Source: Nocardia colli (GTDB lineage: Bacteria > Actinomycetota > Actinomycetes > Mycobacteriales > Mycobacteriaceae). From it: a DNA stretch of 64,000 nt. Each line of letters begins with the position of its first letter. Position 1 is the first letter of the stretch. The stretch spans positions 124,001 through 188,000 of the forward strand of contig NZ_VXLC01000012.1 of the NCBI RefSeq assembly GCF_008704205.1, in the 5' to 3' direction. The notes beneath the pieces are model-generated. The model was given only the letters and a program-made list of their open reading frames with translations. It was not told the DNA's origin and ran no database searches. The position numbers and the translations under genes were made by a program. This document shows positions 35,517 to 44,376 of the stretch, one piece after another.

Positions 35517-36413
35517 TCAGGCCGGGACCGGATTGTCGCGGAGCACCGAGACGGCGCGGGTGAAGTTGTCCGCGCCGAGGCCGCGTGCCACGCCCGTCTC
35601 GAGCAGCCGCTGGAGCGGGTCGAGCAGGTCGGTGGGCACGCCTTGATCGCGGCTCACGCCGCGGATCGTCTCCAGCACCGCGCCCATCTCCGCGATGCTC
35701 GCGAAGGTCGGCGCGAACTCGCCCGCGTCGACTTCGGCGGCCAGGCCGGGCAACAGGTCGAGCAGCGCGCGCAGCCATGGCACCAGGAACTCGGTGGTGA
35801 GCCGGTGCGCGGTGGCCGGCTCGCCGCCGAGCATCGCCGTCGCCTGGAAGAAGCCGCCGAACATGCCGTACATGCCGGCCAGCACCGCCATGTCGTGCAG
35901 CGCCGCCAGTCCGGCGTCGGCGCCGAGGTAGGTCGCGGCACCCAGCTCCGCGATCGTCGTGCGGTGTTCGGCCGCCGCGTCTGCCGATCCGCTGTAGGGA
36001 ATCAGCGCGTCGGTTGTGCCGAGGGTCGCGGGCATGCCGAGGATCGCGCCGTCCAGGAATCGTCCGCCCTGCGCGGCTATCCGAGTCGCGAGGGCGCGTG
36101 CGTCGTCGGGGCGACCGGTCGAGACGTTCAGCACGGTGCGTCCGGCCACCGCGTCGGGGACGGTGTCGAGTAAGGCTGCTACGCCCGCGGTGTCGATGTG
36201 TGAGAGGACGATCAGTTCGCCGGCCGCGATGGCGGCGGCGAGGGATTCGGCGCGTTCGGCGCCGAGGTCGTCCAGGTGCGCCGCCCGGCCCGGCGTCCGA
36301 TTCCACACCGTCGTCGGGTAACCGGCGCGCAGGTAGCGTTCGGCGATCGCCGAACCCATCCGCCCGAGGCCGAGCACCGTCACCCGCGTGCCGGCCGTGT
36401 GATCGCTGGTCAT
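35517..36413 (-). CDS. NAD(P)-dependent beta-hydroxyacid dehydrogenase / imine reductase-like protein
   Basis: A 298-residue protein. The N-terminal Rossmann domain has VTVLGLGRMGSAIAERYLRAG and VWNRTPGRA, the NADP-binding pattern of 6-phosphogluconate/beta-hydroxyacid dehydrogenases, followed by an all-helical C-terminal domain (DMAVLAGMYGMFGGFFQATAML) like that of imine reductases. The usual catalytic Lys of beta-hydroxyacid dehydrogenases (GxxGxGxxxKxxxN) is not visible at the interdomain helix, which favours the imine-reductase-like branch. ATG 36413 follows GGAGG. It is divergent from a GlxA-type regulator, now frameshifted, that probably controlled it. Confidence 0.82.
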   Translation of the reverse strand: MTSDHTAGTRVTVLGLGRMGSAIAERYLRAGYPTTVWNRTPGRAAHLDDLGAERAESLAAAIAAGELIVLSHIDTAGVAALLDTVPDAVAGRTVLNVSTGRPDDARALATRIAAQGGRFLDGAILGMPATLGTTDALIPYSGSADAAAEHRTTIAELGAATYLGADAGLAALHDMAVLAGMYGMFGGFFQATAMLGGEPATAHRLTTEFLVPWLRALLDLLPGLAAEVDAGEFAPTFASIAEMGAVLETIRGVSRDQGVPTDLLDPLQRLLETGVARGLGADNFTRAVSVLRDNPVPA

Positions 36414-36526
36414 GCGTTCCTCCGTAGATCCGTGAGTTCGTCGGGTGGGCGCCCGGTGCCCAGTTTTCGCGGACGGAGCGGACCGCGCGAGTGGCAGGAC
36501 CGACCGGTGGCGAACGGTTCCCGCCA

Positions 36527-36532
36527 TATCCT
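36527..36532 (+). promoter_or_regulatory. -10 box of the GlxA-type regulator gene
   Basis: TATCCT ends eight bases before ATG 36540, so the message is nearly or wholly leaderless; it overlaps a small CCGCC/GGCGG hairpin. Confidence 0.4.
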
Positions 36533-36539
36533 GGCGGGC

Positions 36540-37521
36540 ATGACCGGCCATACCGTCGCCATCGCCGTCACCCCCGGCGTGCTGCATCCCTGGGACCTCT
36601 ACGAACTCGGCGCGATCTTCGGCACGCCCCAGCCCGACCTCGCCGATCCCTGGTACGAGCTGCGGATCTGCTCGGTGCTGCCGGAAGTCCCCGAATCCGC
36701 CGTCGGGCACGGCGCATTCCTGCGCGCCGAGTACGGCGTGGCCGAACTGGTCTCGGCCGACACCGTTTTCGTGCCGTCGATCGCCTACGACTGCACCACC
36801 GACGATCGTCCGGTGCCGCCCGAATTGCTCGACGCCCTGGTCGAGGCGCATCGGCGCGGCGCGCGGATGGTCGCGCTGTGCAACGGCGCCTTCGTGCTCG
36901 GCGCGGCGGGTCTGCTGAACGGTCGCCGGGTCACCGCGCACTGGGAGCACGCGGCGGTGCTGGCGCGCCGATTTCCCGCCGTCGAGGTGGACGAGTCCGC
37001 GCTCTACGTCGACGACGGCGACATCCTCACCAGCTCGGGAATGACCGCCGCGCTGGATCTTTCGCTGCACCTGGTTCGTCGCGACTTCGGCGCCGCCGTG
37101 GCGAACCGGCTGGCCAGGCGGCTGGTGGCGCCGCCGAGCCGGACCGGCGGCCAGGCCCAGTTCGTCGACCTGTCCGTCTCGGCACGGGCCGAGGCCGACC
37201 TCGGTCCGGCGCTGGAATGGGCGGTCGAACACCTCGACGAGCCGCTGACTGTCGAGCTGCTCGCCGCCCGCGCCACCATGAGTCCGCGCACCTTCCATCG
37301 GCGGCTGCGGCAGTCGATCGGCTCGACGCCGAAGCAATGGCTGCTGACCCAGCGCCTGGCCCGCGCGCAATCCCTGCTCGAGTCCACCGATTTCGGCATC
37401 GATCGGATCAGCCGGATGTGCGGCCTCGGCACCGCCGCCCAATCTGCGGCGGCACTTCGCCGCGGTCGTCGGGGTCACGCCGGTCGAATACCGCCGCACC
37501 TTCGAGCAACGTCCGGCGTGA
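36540..37521 (+). pseudogene. GlxA-type AraC family regulator with a late frameshift
   Basis: A DJ-1/PfpI-like domain (1-180, with ALCNGAFVLGAAGLLNGRRVTAHW) followed by an AraC-type DNA-binding domain (PLTVELLAARATMSPRTFHRRLRQSIGSTPKQWLLTQRLARAQSLLE). Reading is normal to MCGLGTAA, then one extra base in CCC (37438-37440) shifts the frame. In the other frame the second HTH finishes as expected, NLRRHFAAVVGVTPVEYRR and a short tail, to TGA 37519-37521. As read, the frame continues instead to 37559 with an unrelated tail and loses the second recognition helix, so DNA binding is probably damaged. This is either a real mutation or a homopolymer error. Confidence 0.75.
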
Positions 37522-37762
37522 ATTTCCTGGAGCCGGAAGCGAATCCGACGCCCCGATGACGCTGGCCACATCCGGTGCCCCGGGTGTCCGAGCCGGCGTG
37601 GGGTACGCGATTGTTTCCGAATGGAATTTGCCAGGTCGGGCGCCCGCGGTGTCCCTGATGCGCGGTTTTGCATTCTGACCTGCACGTTTTCTTGATGTTA
37701 GCGTGTCTCAACTCACGTTTACTCGGGAAGCGAAACGGCCAGTGGAAGCGTTTCATGGATAC

Positions 37763-39001
37763 GTGACCACACCCCTCGCTACCCAGGCCCCCGCACGCCC
37801 CGAGGCCGCGCGGACGACTTGGCATATGCCTGCCATGCTCGCGCTGGCGCTCGGCGGGTTCGGTATCGGCACAACAGAATTCGTCACCATGGGTTTGCTG
37901 CCGGAGATCGCGCGCGCCATGGGTGTTTCCGAGCCGACCGCAGGCCACGCGGTATCGGCGTACGCGCTCGGCGTGGTGATCGGCGCGCCGGTGATCGCCG
38001 CCGTGTTCGCCCGGGCTTCACGGAAGAAGTTGCTCATCGCCTTGATGGCGGCGTTCACCCTGGGCAACGTGGCGACCGTGCTCGCCCCCACCTTCCACCT
38101 GCTGGTGGTCGCCCGGTTCGTCTCCGGCCTGCCGCACGGCGCCTACTTCGGCGTGGCCTCGCTGGCCGCGGCCACCCTCGCCCCGGTGGGTCAGCGCGCG
38201 AAAGCGGTTGCCGCGGTTATGCTCGGTCTGAGCGCCGCCAATGTTGTCGGCGTTCCCGCAGCCACCTGGCTCGGCCAGCATCTCGGCTGGCGCGACGCGT
38301 ACGTGGTGGTCGCGGTGATCGGGCTGGCGACGGTAGCCGCGCTGATCCGTTTCGTGCCGGAGCTCACCGGCATCACCATGACCAACCCGATGACCGAGCT
38401 CGGCGCCCTGCGCCGTCCCCAGGTGCTGCTGACCCTGCTGGTCGGCGCGATCGGCTTCGGCGGCATGTTCGCCGTCTACACCTACATCACCACGACTCTC
38501 ACCAGTGTGGCAGGCATGTCCGCCGGGCTGGTGCCGATCGTGCTGATGCTGTTCGGCGTCGGCATGGTGGTCGGCAATATCGTCGGCGGCGTGCTCGCCG
38601 ACCGCGGTGTGGATCGGGCGATCTACGCCTCGATGATCGGCATGGCCGTCATCCTCGCGATCTTCGTCGCGGCGGCGCACAATCCGTACACCGCCGCGAT
38701 CGGCGCGTTCCTGGTCGGCGCGACCGGTGCGTCGCTGGCGCCCGGCTTGCAGACCCGGTTGATGGACGTGGCGCACGAGGCGCAGACATTGGCCGCCGCG
38801 CTCAACCACGCCGCGCTGAACATCGCCAACGCCGGCGGCGCCTGGCTCGGCGGCGCCGTGATCGCCGCCGGACTCGGTTACACCGCACCCGCCGTGGTCG
38901 GGGCGGGCCTCGCCGTGGTCGGTGTGGTGCTGTTCGCGATCACCGTCGGGGTCGCCCGGCGCGACGCCCGCCTCGTCGCGGCGGCGGCTCTGGTCGCCTG
39001 A
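37763..39001 (+). CDS. MFS transporter, arabinose-efflux/DHA1-like
   Basis: A 412-residue, 12-helix major facilitator protein. It begins with LALGGFGIGTTEFVTMGLLPEIARAMGVSEPTAGHAVSAYALGVVIGAP, typical of the AraJ/YdhP-like DHA1 group, with the motif A loop ARASRKKLLI after helix 2 and GLPHGAYFGVASLAAA in helix 4. The substrate is unknown; drug or sugar export is usual for relatives. The start is uncertain: the frame is open from GTG 37703, while GTG 37763 begins just before TTPLATQAP and is closer to family length; a possible -10 TAGCGT lies near 37698. Confidence 0.85.
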   Translation: MTTPLATQAPARPEAARTTWHMPAMLALALGGFGIGTTEFVTMGLLPEIARAMGVSEPTAGHAVSAYALGVVIGAPVIAAVFARASRKKLLIALMAAFTLGNVATVLAPTFHLLVVARFVSGLPHGAYFGVASLAAATLAPVGQRAKAVAAVMLGLSAANVVGVPAATWLGQHLGWRDAYVVVAVIGLATVAALIRFVPELTGITMTNPMTELGALRRPQVLLTLLVGAIGFGGMFAVYTYITTTLTSVAGMSAGLVPIVLMLFGVGMVVGNIVGGVLADRGVDRAIYASMIGMAVILAIFVAAAHNPYTAAIGAFLVGATGASLAPGLQTRLMDVAHEAQTLAAALNHAALNIANAGGAWLGGAVIAAGLGYTAPAVVGAGLAVVGVVLFAITVGVARRDARLVAAAALVA

Positions 39002-39016
39002 CCCGACGCTTCGGCA

Positions 39017-39034
39017 ACATACAGAGCTGTATGT
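39017..39034. promoter_or_regulatory. TetR operator ACATACA-N4-TGTATGT, site 1
   Basis: ACATACAGAGCTGTATGT is a near-perfect palindrome lying between -18 and -35 of the TetR promoter (-10 TAGAAT at 39040-39045). The same arms occur upstream of the beta-oxidation-like operon at 41633-41650 and, with a wider spacer, at 41539-41560. Confidence 0.8.
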
Positions 39035-39039
39035 AAGTG

Positions 39040-39045
39040 TAGAAT
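39040..39045 (+). promoter_or_regulatory. -10 box of the TetR gene (leaderless)
   Basis: TAGAAT ends seven bases before ATG 39052, so transcription should start at the A of the start codon. Confidence 0.65.
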
Positions 39046-39051
39046 CGCCGG

Positions 39052-39696
39052 ATGGCCAGGATCGAAGTCGCGAAACCGCAGCGGCGCACCCAGGAACAGC
39101 GCAGCACCGAGATGCGCACCCGGCTGCTCGACGCGACCGTCGACTGTCTGGTCGAATACGGCTACGCGGGCACCACGACGCCCCGGGTCGCCGAACGCGC
39201 CGGCGTCACCCGCGGCGCCCAGGTGCATCACTTCGGTTCCAAGACCGACCTGGTCGTCGCCGCGATCAGCCATCTGGCCCAGCTGCGCGCCGAGACCGCG
39301 ATGCGGGAGATGGCCAAGGTCGAGCGCGGCGACGACCCGGTCGCCGCCGCGCTGGAATTCCTGTGGGAACTGCATCAGGGCCCGCTGTTCATCGCGACCG
39401 TCGAACTGTGGGTTGCCGGTCGCACCGACCCGGTGCTGGCCGCCGCGATGGAGAAGGTCGAGCCGTTCGTCAACAACGCCGTCCTGATGGCCGTCGCCCG
39501 CTTCGTTCCCGACGAGATCCGCCGCAAAGAGGCCCGCGACTTCATCTACACCGCGATGGACGCCCTGCGCGGCATCCTCGTCTCCAACTTCGTCGACCCG
39601 GACAACGAACGCGCCCAACGTCGTTGGCGCCGCGCCACCGCCCACCTGCGCAACATCGCCGAGGCGGCCCTCGCCGACGTTCGCGCTACCGACTAG
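39052..39696 (+). CDS. TetR-family regulator of the lipid/permease cluster
   Basis: A 214-residue TetR-type regulator. HTH at about residues 22-68 (LLDATVDCLVEYGYAGTTTPRVAERAGVTRGAQVHHFGSKTDLV, split across helices) and a helical ligand domain. ATG 39052 is the predicted transcription start. Its own promoter carries the palindrome at 39017-39034, and the same palindrome sits in the -10 region of the thiolase operon 2.6 kb away, so I infer it represses itself, that operon and probably the NCS1 permease. The ligand may be an acyl-CoA or the permease substrate. Converges with the permease gene, three bases apart. Confidence 0.88.
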   Translation: MARIEVAKPQRRTQEQRSTEMRTRLLDATVDCLVEYGYAGTTTPRVAERAGVTRGAQVHHFGSKTDLVVAAISHLAQLRAETAMREMAKVERGDDPVAAALEFLWELHQGPLFIATVELWVAGRTDPVLAAAMEKVEPFVNNAVLMAVARFVPDEIRRKEARDFIYTAMDALRGILVSNFVDPDNERAQRRWRRATAHLRNIAEAALADVRATD

Positions 39697-39699
39697 GGG

Positions 39700-41352
39700 T
39701 CAGTGCTGCCGGGGGAGTAGGTGGTCGCCGGCCTTGTCGGTGGAGAGGGCGAGCGAGCTGATGTACTGGATCTCGCCTTCCGGGCCCGGAACCGCCGAGG
39801 CGATCATGTCCGGCCGTTCGAATTCCAGGCCGGTCACGTGGCAGGTCAGCGTCTCGCCGGACGGGTTGCCGTGCTCGTCGAACATCGGCAGGTCGATGCC
39901 GTCGTCGGTGCGGCGCAGGTAGTACTTGCCCTTGGTGGCGATCGCGGTGAGCGGGGTGGCGACGAACGCGACCACCAGCGCGACGATCGGCGAGTACGGC
40001 TTCAGCAGCTCACCGAAGACGCCGAAGAACGTCATGATCGACAGCACCGCCGAGAGCCCGAATCCGACCAGCCCCACCGGGTTGAAGTCGTAGAGCATGC
40101 CGCGGCGGAACTCCGGCTGCTTCGGCGAGATCTTCAGCAGGTACTTGTTGACCGCGATATCCGTTGCGACGGTGACGATCCAGGCGATGCCGCAGTTGGC
40201 GTAGAAGCCGAGGATGTTGTTGAGGAAGTCGAACATGTTGGCTTCCATCAGGATCAGCGCGATCACCAGGTTCACCGCGAGGAAGATCAGCCGGCCGGGG
40301 TAGCTCTTGGTCACCCGGGTGTAGGAGTTGGTCCAGGCCAGCGACCCCGAATACGCGTTGGTGACATTGATTTTGATCTGGCTGATCACCACGAGCACCA
40401 CGGCCAGCGTCATGGCCAGCCAGCCTGGCACCATGTCCCGGTAGATCTCCAGGAACTGATGCACCGGCTGGTTCGCGATGCCCTGCGCGGCAGGCAGATT
40501 CGCGATCAGGTACACCGCGAGGAACAGCCCGACCACCTGCTTGAGCGCGCCGAACACCACCCAGCCCGGACCGGCCAGCAGCATCCAGCCCCACCACTTG
40601 CGCGCGTTCTCCGGCGTGCGCGGCGGCATGAAGCGGAGGTAGTCGATCTGCTCGGCGATCTGCGCGATCAACGACAGGCACACGCCCGCGGCCAGCAGCG
40701 TGCCGGAAACGCTTACCCCGGAACCGTTCTCGCCGCCATAGGCGAAGAATGACGACACCGAATCCGGATGGCGCACCAGCAGGAATCCGAACGGCAGCAC
40801 CATCAGCAGCAGCCACAGCGGAGTCGTCCAGACCTGCAGCTTGGCCAGCGTATTCATGCCGTAGATGACCAGCGGGAAGATGAGCAGCGTCGAGGCCAGA
40901 TAGCCGAGCCAAAGCGGTATGCCCAGACCGAGTTCCAGCCCCTGGGCCATGATCGACCCCTCCAGCGCGAAGAAGATGAAGGTGAACGAGGCGAACACCA
41001 CATTGGTGAGCACCGAGCCGAAATAACCGAATCCGCTACCGCGCGTGATCAAGTCGAGATCGAGGTTGTAGCGCGCCGCGTAATAGGCGAGCGGAAATCC
41101 GGTGACCATGATGACGATCGCGAAGAAACCGATGCCGAGCAGCGCGTTCCCGGTGCCGTGCGCGATGCCGATGTTCGCGCCGATGGCGAAGTCGGCCAGG
41201 TAGGCGATGCCGCCGAGGGCGGAGATGCCGACCACGGCCGGGCTCCATTTCCGGTAGCTCCGTGGCGCGAACCGCAGCGTGTAGTCCTCGAGGGTTTCCT
41301 TCGCCGCGGCGATCCCGTCGGAATTCGACGACCGGGTATCGAGCTCGACCAC
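39700..41352 (-). CDS. NCS1-family (purine-cytosine permease-like) transporter
   Basis: A 550-residue membrane protein with 12 predicted helices and a soluble C-terminal tail of about 60 residues. The N-terminal TLEDYTLRFAPRSYRKWSP and helix 1 GISALGGIAYLADFAIGANIGI fit NCS1 cation-coupled permeases of the cytosine/purine group; AEQIDYLRFMPP and INVTNAYSGSLAWTN are conserved loop motifs. The substrate cannot be named. GTG 41352 follows GAGGAGTAAAAC. It is divergent from the thiolase operon and shares a 376-base regulatory region with two copies of the TetR palindrome. Confidence 0.88.
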   Translation of the reverse strand: MVELDTRSSNSDGIAAAKETLEDYTLRFAPRSYRKWSPAVVGISALGGIAYLADFAIGANIGIAHGTGNALLGIGFFAIVIMVTGFPLAYYAARYNLDLDLITRGSGFGYFGSVLTNVVFASFTFIFFALEGSIMAQGLELGLGIPLWLGYLASTLLIFPLVIYGMNTLAKLQVWTTPLWLLLMVLPFGFLLVRHPDSVSSFFAYGGENGSGVSVSGTLLAAGVCLSLIAQIAEQIDYLRFMPPRTPENARKWWGWMLLAGPGWVVFGALKQVVGLFLAVYLIANLPAAQGIANQPVHQFLEIYRDMVPGWLAMTLAVVLVVISQIKINVTNAYSGSLAWTNSYTRVTKSYPGRLIFLAVNLVIALILMEANMFDFLNNILGFYANCGIAWIVTVATDIAVNKYLLKISPKQPEFRRGMLYDFNPVGLVGFGLSAVLSIMTFFGVFGELLKPYSPIVALVVAFVATPLTAIATKGKYYLRRTDDGIDLPMFDEHGNPSGETLTCHVTGLEFERPDMIASAVPGPEGEIQYISSLALSTDKAGDHLLPRQH

Positions 41353-41538
41353 GTTTTACTCCTCATCCCCGCACCGATAACTGCAACCATTCGACGGTCG
41401 TACACGGTTGTGGACGGGGAATTTCCGAACGATTACGCGGCTGTTACGGCGTCGGGGGCGGTGAGGCACGTCACAGCGATGGCATCGAGATCTGGCCCAG
41501 GACCAGGAAATCGCTGCGTACCAGCGCAAACTGGCGAT

Positions 41539-41560
41539 ACATACACCTCGGGCTGTATGT
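41539..41560. promoter_or_regulatory. TetR operator variant ACATACA-N8-TGTATGT, site 2
   Basis: ACATACA (41539-41545) and TGTATGT (41554-41560) have the same arms as sites 1 and 3, but with an eight-base instead of a four-base spacer. It is nearer the permease side of the divergent region. Confidence 0.6.
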
Positions 41561-41622
41561 CGACGGCCGGGTGTTACCACCTGGCTATTCGGTATCCGCA
41601 ACCTGCGGTAACGCTGACAACC

Positions 41623-41651
41623 TTGCGTACTTACATACATCTCTGTATGTT
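41623..41651 (+). promoter_or_regulatory. Promoter of the thiolase operon
   Basis: TTGCGT (-35, 41623-41628), a 17-base spacer, and TATGTT (-10, 41646-41651). Operator site 3 overlaps the spacer and most of the -10 box. Confidence 0.55.
41633..41650. promoter_or_regulatory. TetR operator ACATACA-N4-TGTATGT, site 3
   Basis: ACATACATCTCTGTATGT repeats the arms and spacer length of site 1 exactly, with a different core (TCTC for GAGC). It overlaps the -10 region of the thiolase operon promoter. Confidence 0.8.
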
Positions 41652-41728
41652 TGTTTCCAGCTGGATCCGGACGGATCGGTTCACCGCTGCCCGCACGCGG
41701 CGGCACAGGCACAACCTGAGGGAGTTCG

Positions 41729-42934
41729 ATGGCGAACAAGGTCTACGTCGTCGGCGTCGGCATGACGAAGTTCGAGAAGCCGGGCCGCCGCAAGAACGAA
41801 GACGGCACCGATTGGGACTACCCGGATATGGCGCGCGAGTCCGGGACCAAGGCGCTCGCCGACGCGGGCATCGCCTACGACCTGGTCGAGCAGGCCTACG
41901 TCGGCTACGTCTACGGCGAATCCACCTCCGGCCAGCGCGCGGTCTACGAGCTCGGCATGACCGGCATCCCGGTGGTCAACGTCAACAACAACTGTTCCAC
42001 CGGTTCGACCGCGCTTTACCTTGCGGCACAGGCGATCCGGGGCGGGCTGGCCGAGTGCACGCTGGCCCTCGGCTTCGAGAAGATGCAGCCGGGCTCGCTC
42101 GGCTCCACCTGGGACGACCGCGAGCAGCCGATGGCGAGGCACATCATGGCGCTCGCCGAGATCTCCGAGGTGCTGTTCCCGGTGGCGCCGTGGATGTTCG
42201 GCGCGGCCGGCCGTGAGCACATGAAGCAGTACGGCACCACCGCCGAACACTTCGCCAAGATCGGCTACAAGAACCACAAGCACTCGGTGAACAACCCGTA
42301 TTCGCAGTTCCAGGACGAGTATTCGATGGATGACATCCTCGGCTCGCGGATGATCTACGACCCGCTCACCAAGCTGCAGTGCTCGCCGACCTCCGACGGT
42401 TCCGGCGCGGTGATCCTGGCCGGCGAGGCGTTCGTGGACAAGCACAACCTGGCCGCGCAGGCGGTGGAGATCGTCGGACAGGCGATGACCACCGACTACC
42501 GGTCCACCTTCGACGAGACCGCCAAGAACCTGGTCGGCTACGACATGACCGTGCAGGCGGCGCGGAAGGTCTACGAGCAGGCCGGACTCGGCGCCGAGGA
42601 CTTCCAGGTCATCGAGCTGCACGACTGCTTCTCGGCCAACGAGCTGCTGACCTACGAGGCGCTCGGCCTGTGCGGCCCGGGCGAAGCCGGAAAGCTGATC
42701 GACGAGAACCTGACCACCTACGGCGGCAAGTGGGTGGTGAACCCGTCCGGCGGGCTGATCTCCAAGGGGCATCCGCTCGGCGCAACGGGTCTGGCGCAGT
42801 GCTCCGAACTCACCTGGCAGCTGCGCGGCACCGCGGACAAGCGCCAGGTCGACGACGTCACCGCCTGCCTGCAGCACAACATCGGCCTCGGCGGCGCCGC
42901 GGTCGTGACCGCCTACCGGCGCGCCGACCGCTGA
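41729..42934 (+). CDS. Thiolase-family protein, SCP-x/lipid-transfer type
   Basis: A 401-residue thiolase of the SCP-x-like (mycobacterial Ltp) branch, which cleaves or condenses 3-oxoacyl-CoA in degradation of sterols or other branched lipids. The nucleophilic Cys is at about 89 (VNVNNNCSTGSTAL), ELHDCFSANEL contains the second catalytic region, and SGGLISKGHPLGATG the catalytic His. It lacks the classical second Cys near the C-terminus (LQHNIGLGGAAVV instead), as in this branch. It is the first gene of a five-gene operon behind the TetR palindrome. ATG 41729 follows GAGGGAG. The substrate class is inferred. Confidence 0.9.
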   Translation: MANKVYVVGVGMTKFEKPGRRKNEDGTDWDYPDMARESGTKALADAGIAYDLVEQAYVGYVYGESTSGQRAVYELGMTGIPVVNVNNNCSTGSTALYLAAQAIRGGLAECTLALGFEKMQPGSLGSTWDDREQPMARHIMALAEISEVLFPVAPWMFGAAGREHMKQYGTTAEHFAKIGYKNHKHSVNNPYSQFQDEYSMDDILGSRMIYDPLTKLQCSPTSDGSGAVILAGEAFVDKHNLAAQAVEIVGQAMTTDYRSTFDETAKNLVGYDMTVQAARKVYEQAGLGAEDFQVIELHDCFSANELLTYEALGLCGPGEAGKLIDENLTTYGGKWVVNPSGGLISKGHPLGATGLAQCSELTWQLRGTADKRQVDDVTACLQHNIGLGGAAVVTAYRRADR

Positions 42935-42976
42935 TCGCTTAACTCGCACAACGAAATTCGACGAGGAGTCATCTCA

Positions 42977-43414
42977 ATGGGACACATCGAAGCCACCAAG
43001 GACGTCAACGCCACCCCCGAGGCGCTCTGGACGGTCGTCTCCGACCCGAACACCTGGGAGAAGTGGTTCACCATCCACGAGCGCTTCATGGAGGAGCCGC
43101 CGGCCGTGCTGACCGAGGGCGCCAAGCTGGTCGCCAAGATCGTCATGCTCGGCATGGCGAACAAGCTGGAGTGGACCGTGGTCTCGGTCGAGCAGCCGAC
43201 CAAGCTCACCCTCGGCGGCACCGGAATGGCCGGGGTGAAGACCGAATTCACCTTCGACATCCAGCCCAAGGGCGACGGCGGCAGCACCATCCTGGTCTCC
43301 GGTGACTTCGAGGGCGCGCTGATCAAGGGCGCGCTCGGCAAGGCGGTCGAGAAGGACGGCCTCAAGCAGCTGGACAAGTCGCTCGAGCAGCTCGACGCCC
43401 TGGCTTCCGCATGA
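42977..43414 (+). CDS. SRPBCC (START-like) family protein
   Basis: A 145-residue START/polyketide-cyclase-like protein (MGHIEATKDVNATPEALWTVVSDPNTWEKWF is the usual first strand and helices, here spanning 1-31). The fold makes a deep hydrophobic pocket for lipid-like ligands. ATG 42977 follows CGAGGAG. It overlaps the next gene (MaoC) by four bases, so it is coupled to the beta-oxidation-like enzymes and may present or chaperone their substrate. No catalytic motif is seen. Confidence 0.87.
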   Translation: MGHIEATKDVNATPEALWTVVSDPNTWEKWFTIHERFMEEPPAVLTEGAKLVAKIVMLGMANKLEWTVVSVEQPTKLTLGGTGMAGVKTEFTFDIQPKGDGGSTILVSGDFEGALIKGALGKAVEKDGLKQLDKSLEQLDALASA

Positions 43415-44289
43415 CCTCGGAGACAACCACGGCCCGGCTCGTCGAGTTCGACGACGCCGGGCTCGAAACCTGGTGTGACGACGAACGTTTCGAGGTGACC
43501 GGCGAGCGGATCGGCGAGTATGCCGCGGCCACCAACGATCCGATCGAGGCGCACCTCGCGGGCAAGGTCGCCTCGCCGGTCTTCGCCATCGTCCCCGTCT
43601 TCGAGGCGATGATGATGCCGGTGATCGAGGTCGCGCCGATGGACATCTTCGGCCGGGTCGTGCACGGCGAGCAGGACTTCCACTTCCACCGGGCCATCCA
43701 GCCCGGCGACCAGCTGGTCTCGCGGGCCAAGGCGACCGGCTACACCAGCCGGCCCAACGGCACGGCCATCACCATCCTCATCGAATGCCGCACCGAGGCC
43801 GGGGAATTGGTCAACGAGCAGTACCTGACCGCCTTCTTCCGCAATATCGACGCGGGCAAGACGGTCGGTGCCGCGGCGCCGGCGCACAAGTTCGACGAGG
43901 GCCTGCGCGCGCAGCCGCCGGCGGCGGTCGTCACGCAGCACGTGGACGACGACCAGACCTTCAGGTACTCACCGGCTTCCGGCGATCCGGTGCCGCTGCA
44001 TCTGGACGAGCAGGTGGCCAAGGACGCCGGGCTGCCCGGCATCATCGCGCACGGGCTGTGCACCATGGCGTTCGCGTCCTGGGCGGTGCTCACCGAGGTC
44101 GGTGGGTCGGATGTCAACCGGCTCGAGCGGTTTGCCGTGCGCTTCGCCAAGCTGGTGTTCCCCGGCGACGATCTGGAAACCCGCATCTGGAAGGTGGGTT
44201 CCGCCGACGGCGTCACCACCTACGCCTTCGAGACCGTGCGCGGCGAGGACGTGGTCCTCAGCGACGGGCTGGCCGAGATCGCCGATTGA
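43411..44289 (+). CDS. MaoC-type double hotdog dehydratase/hydratase
   Basis: A 292-residue protein with two hotdog domains. The second has the hydratase motif SGDPVPLHLDEQVAKDAGLPGIIAHG (Asp and His of the R-specific enoyl-CoA hydratase family, with P-V replacing the usual x-N), and the first is degenerate, as in mycobacterial HtdX/HtdY-like double-hotdog proteins. The likely reaction is hydration of an enoyl-CoA, step two of the cycle. It overlaps the SRPBCC gene (ATGA) and precedes the SDR. Confidence 0.88.
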   Translation: MTSETTTARLVEFDDAGLETWCDDERFEVTGERIGEYAAATNDPIEAHLAGKVASPVFAIVPVFEAMMMPVIEVAPMDIFGRVVHGEQDFHFHRAIQPGDQLVSRAKATGYTSRPNGTAITILIECRTEAGELVNEQYLTAFFRNIDAGKTVGAAAPAHKFDEGLRAQPPAAVVTQHVDDDQTFRYSPASGDPVPLHLDEQVAKDAGLPGIIAHGLCTMAFASWAVLTEVGGSDVNRLERFAVRFAKLVFPGDDLETRIWKVGSADGVTTYAFETVRGEDVVLSDGLAEIAD

Positions 44290-44294
44290 CCGCT

Positions 44295-44321
44295 CGCCGG
44301 GACGGTTCCGCCGTCCCGGCG
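44295..44321 (+). other. Stable intra-operon hairpin
   Basis: CGCCGGGACGG (44295-44305) and CCGTCCCGGCG (44311-44321) form a perfect 11-bp stem with a five-base loop, six bases after the MaoC stop. It could attenuate or stabilise the mRNA, changing expression between the first three and last two genes. Confidence 0.5.
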
Positions 44322-44376
44322 AATGTCGTTGTCCGGCCGCAACATTCAGCACAGACTTGAGGAAGAGGAGACATCG

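Larger units (their letters stand above)
41353..41728. other. Divergent regulatory region, permease / thiolase operon
   Basis: These 376 bases hold no gene. They contain palindrome variants at 41539-41560 and 41633-41650 and the predicted promoter of the thiolase operon (41623-41651). The untranslated leader of the operon is about 70 bases. Confidence 0.6.
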
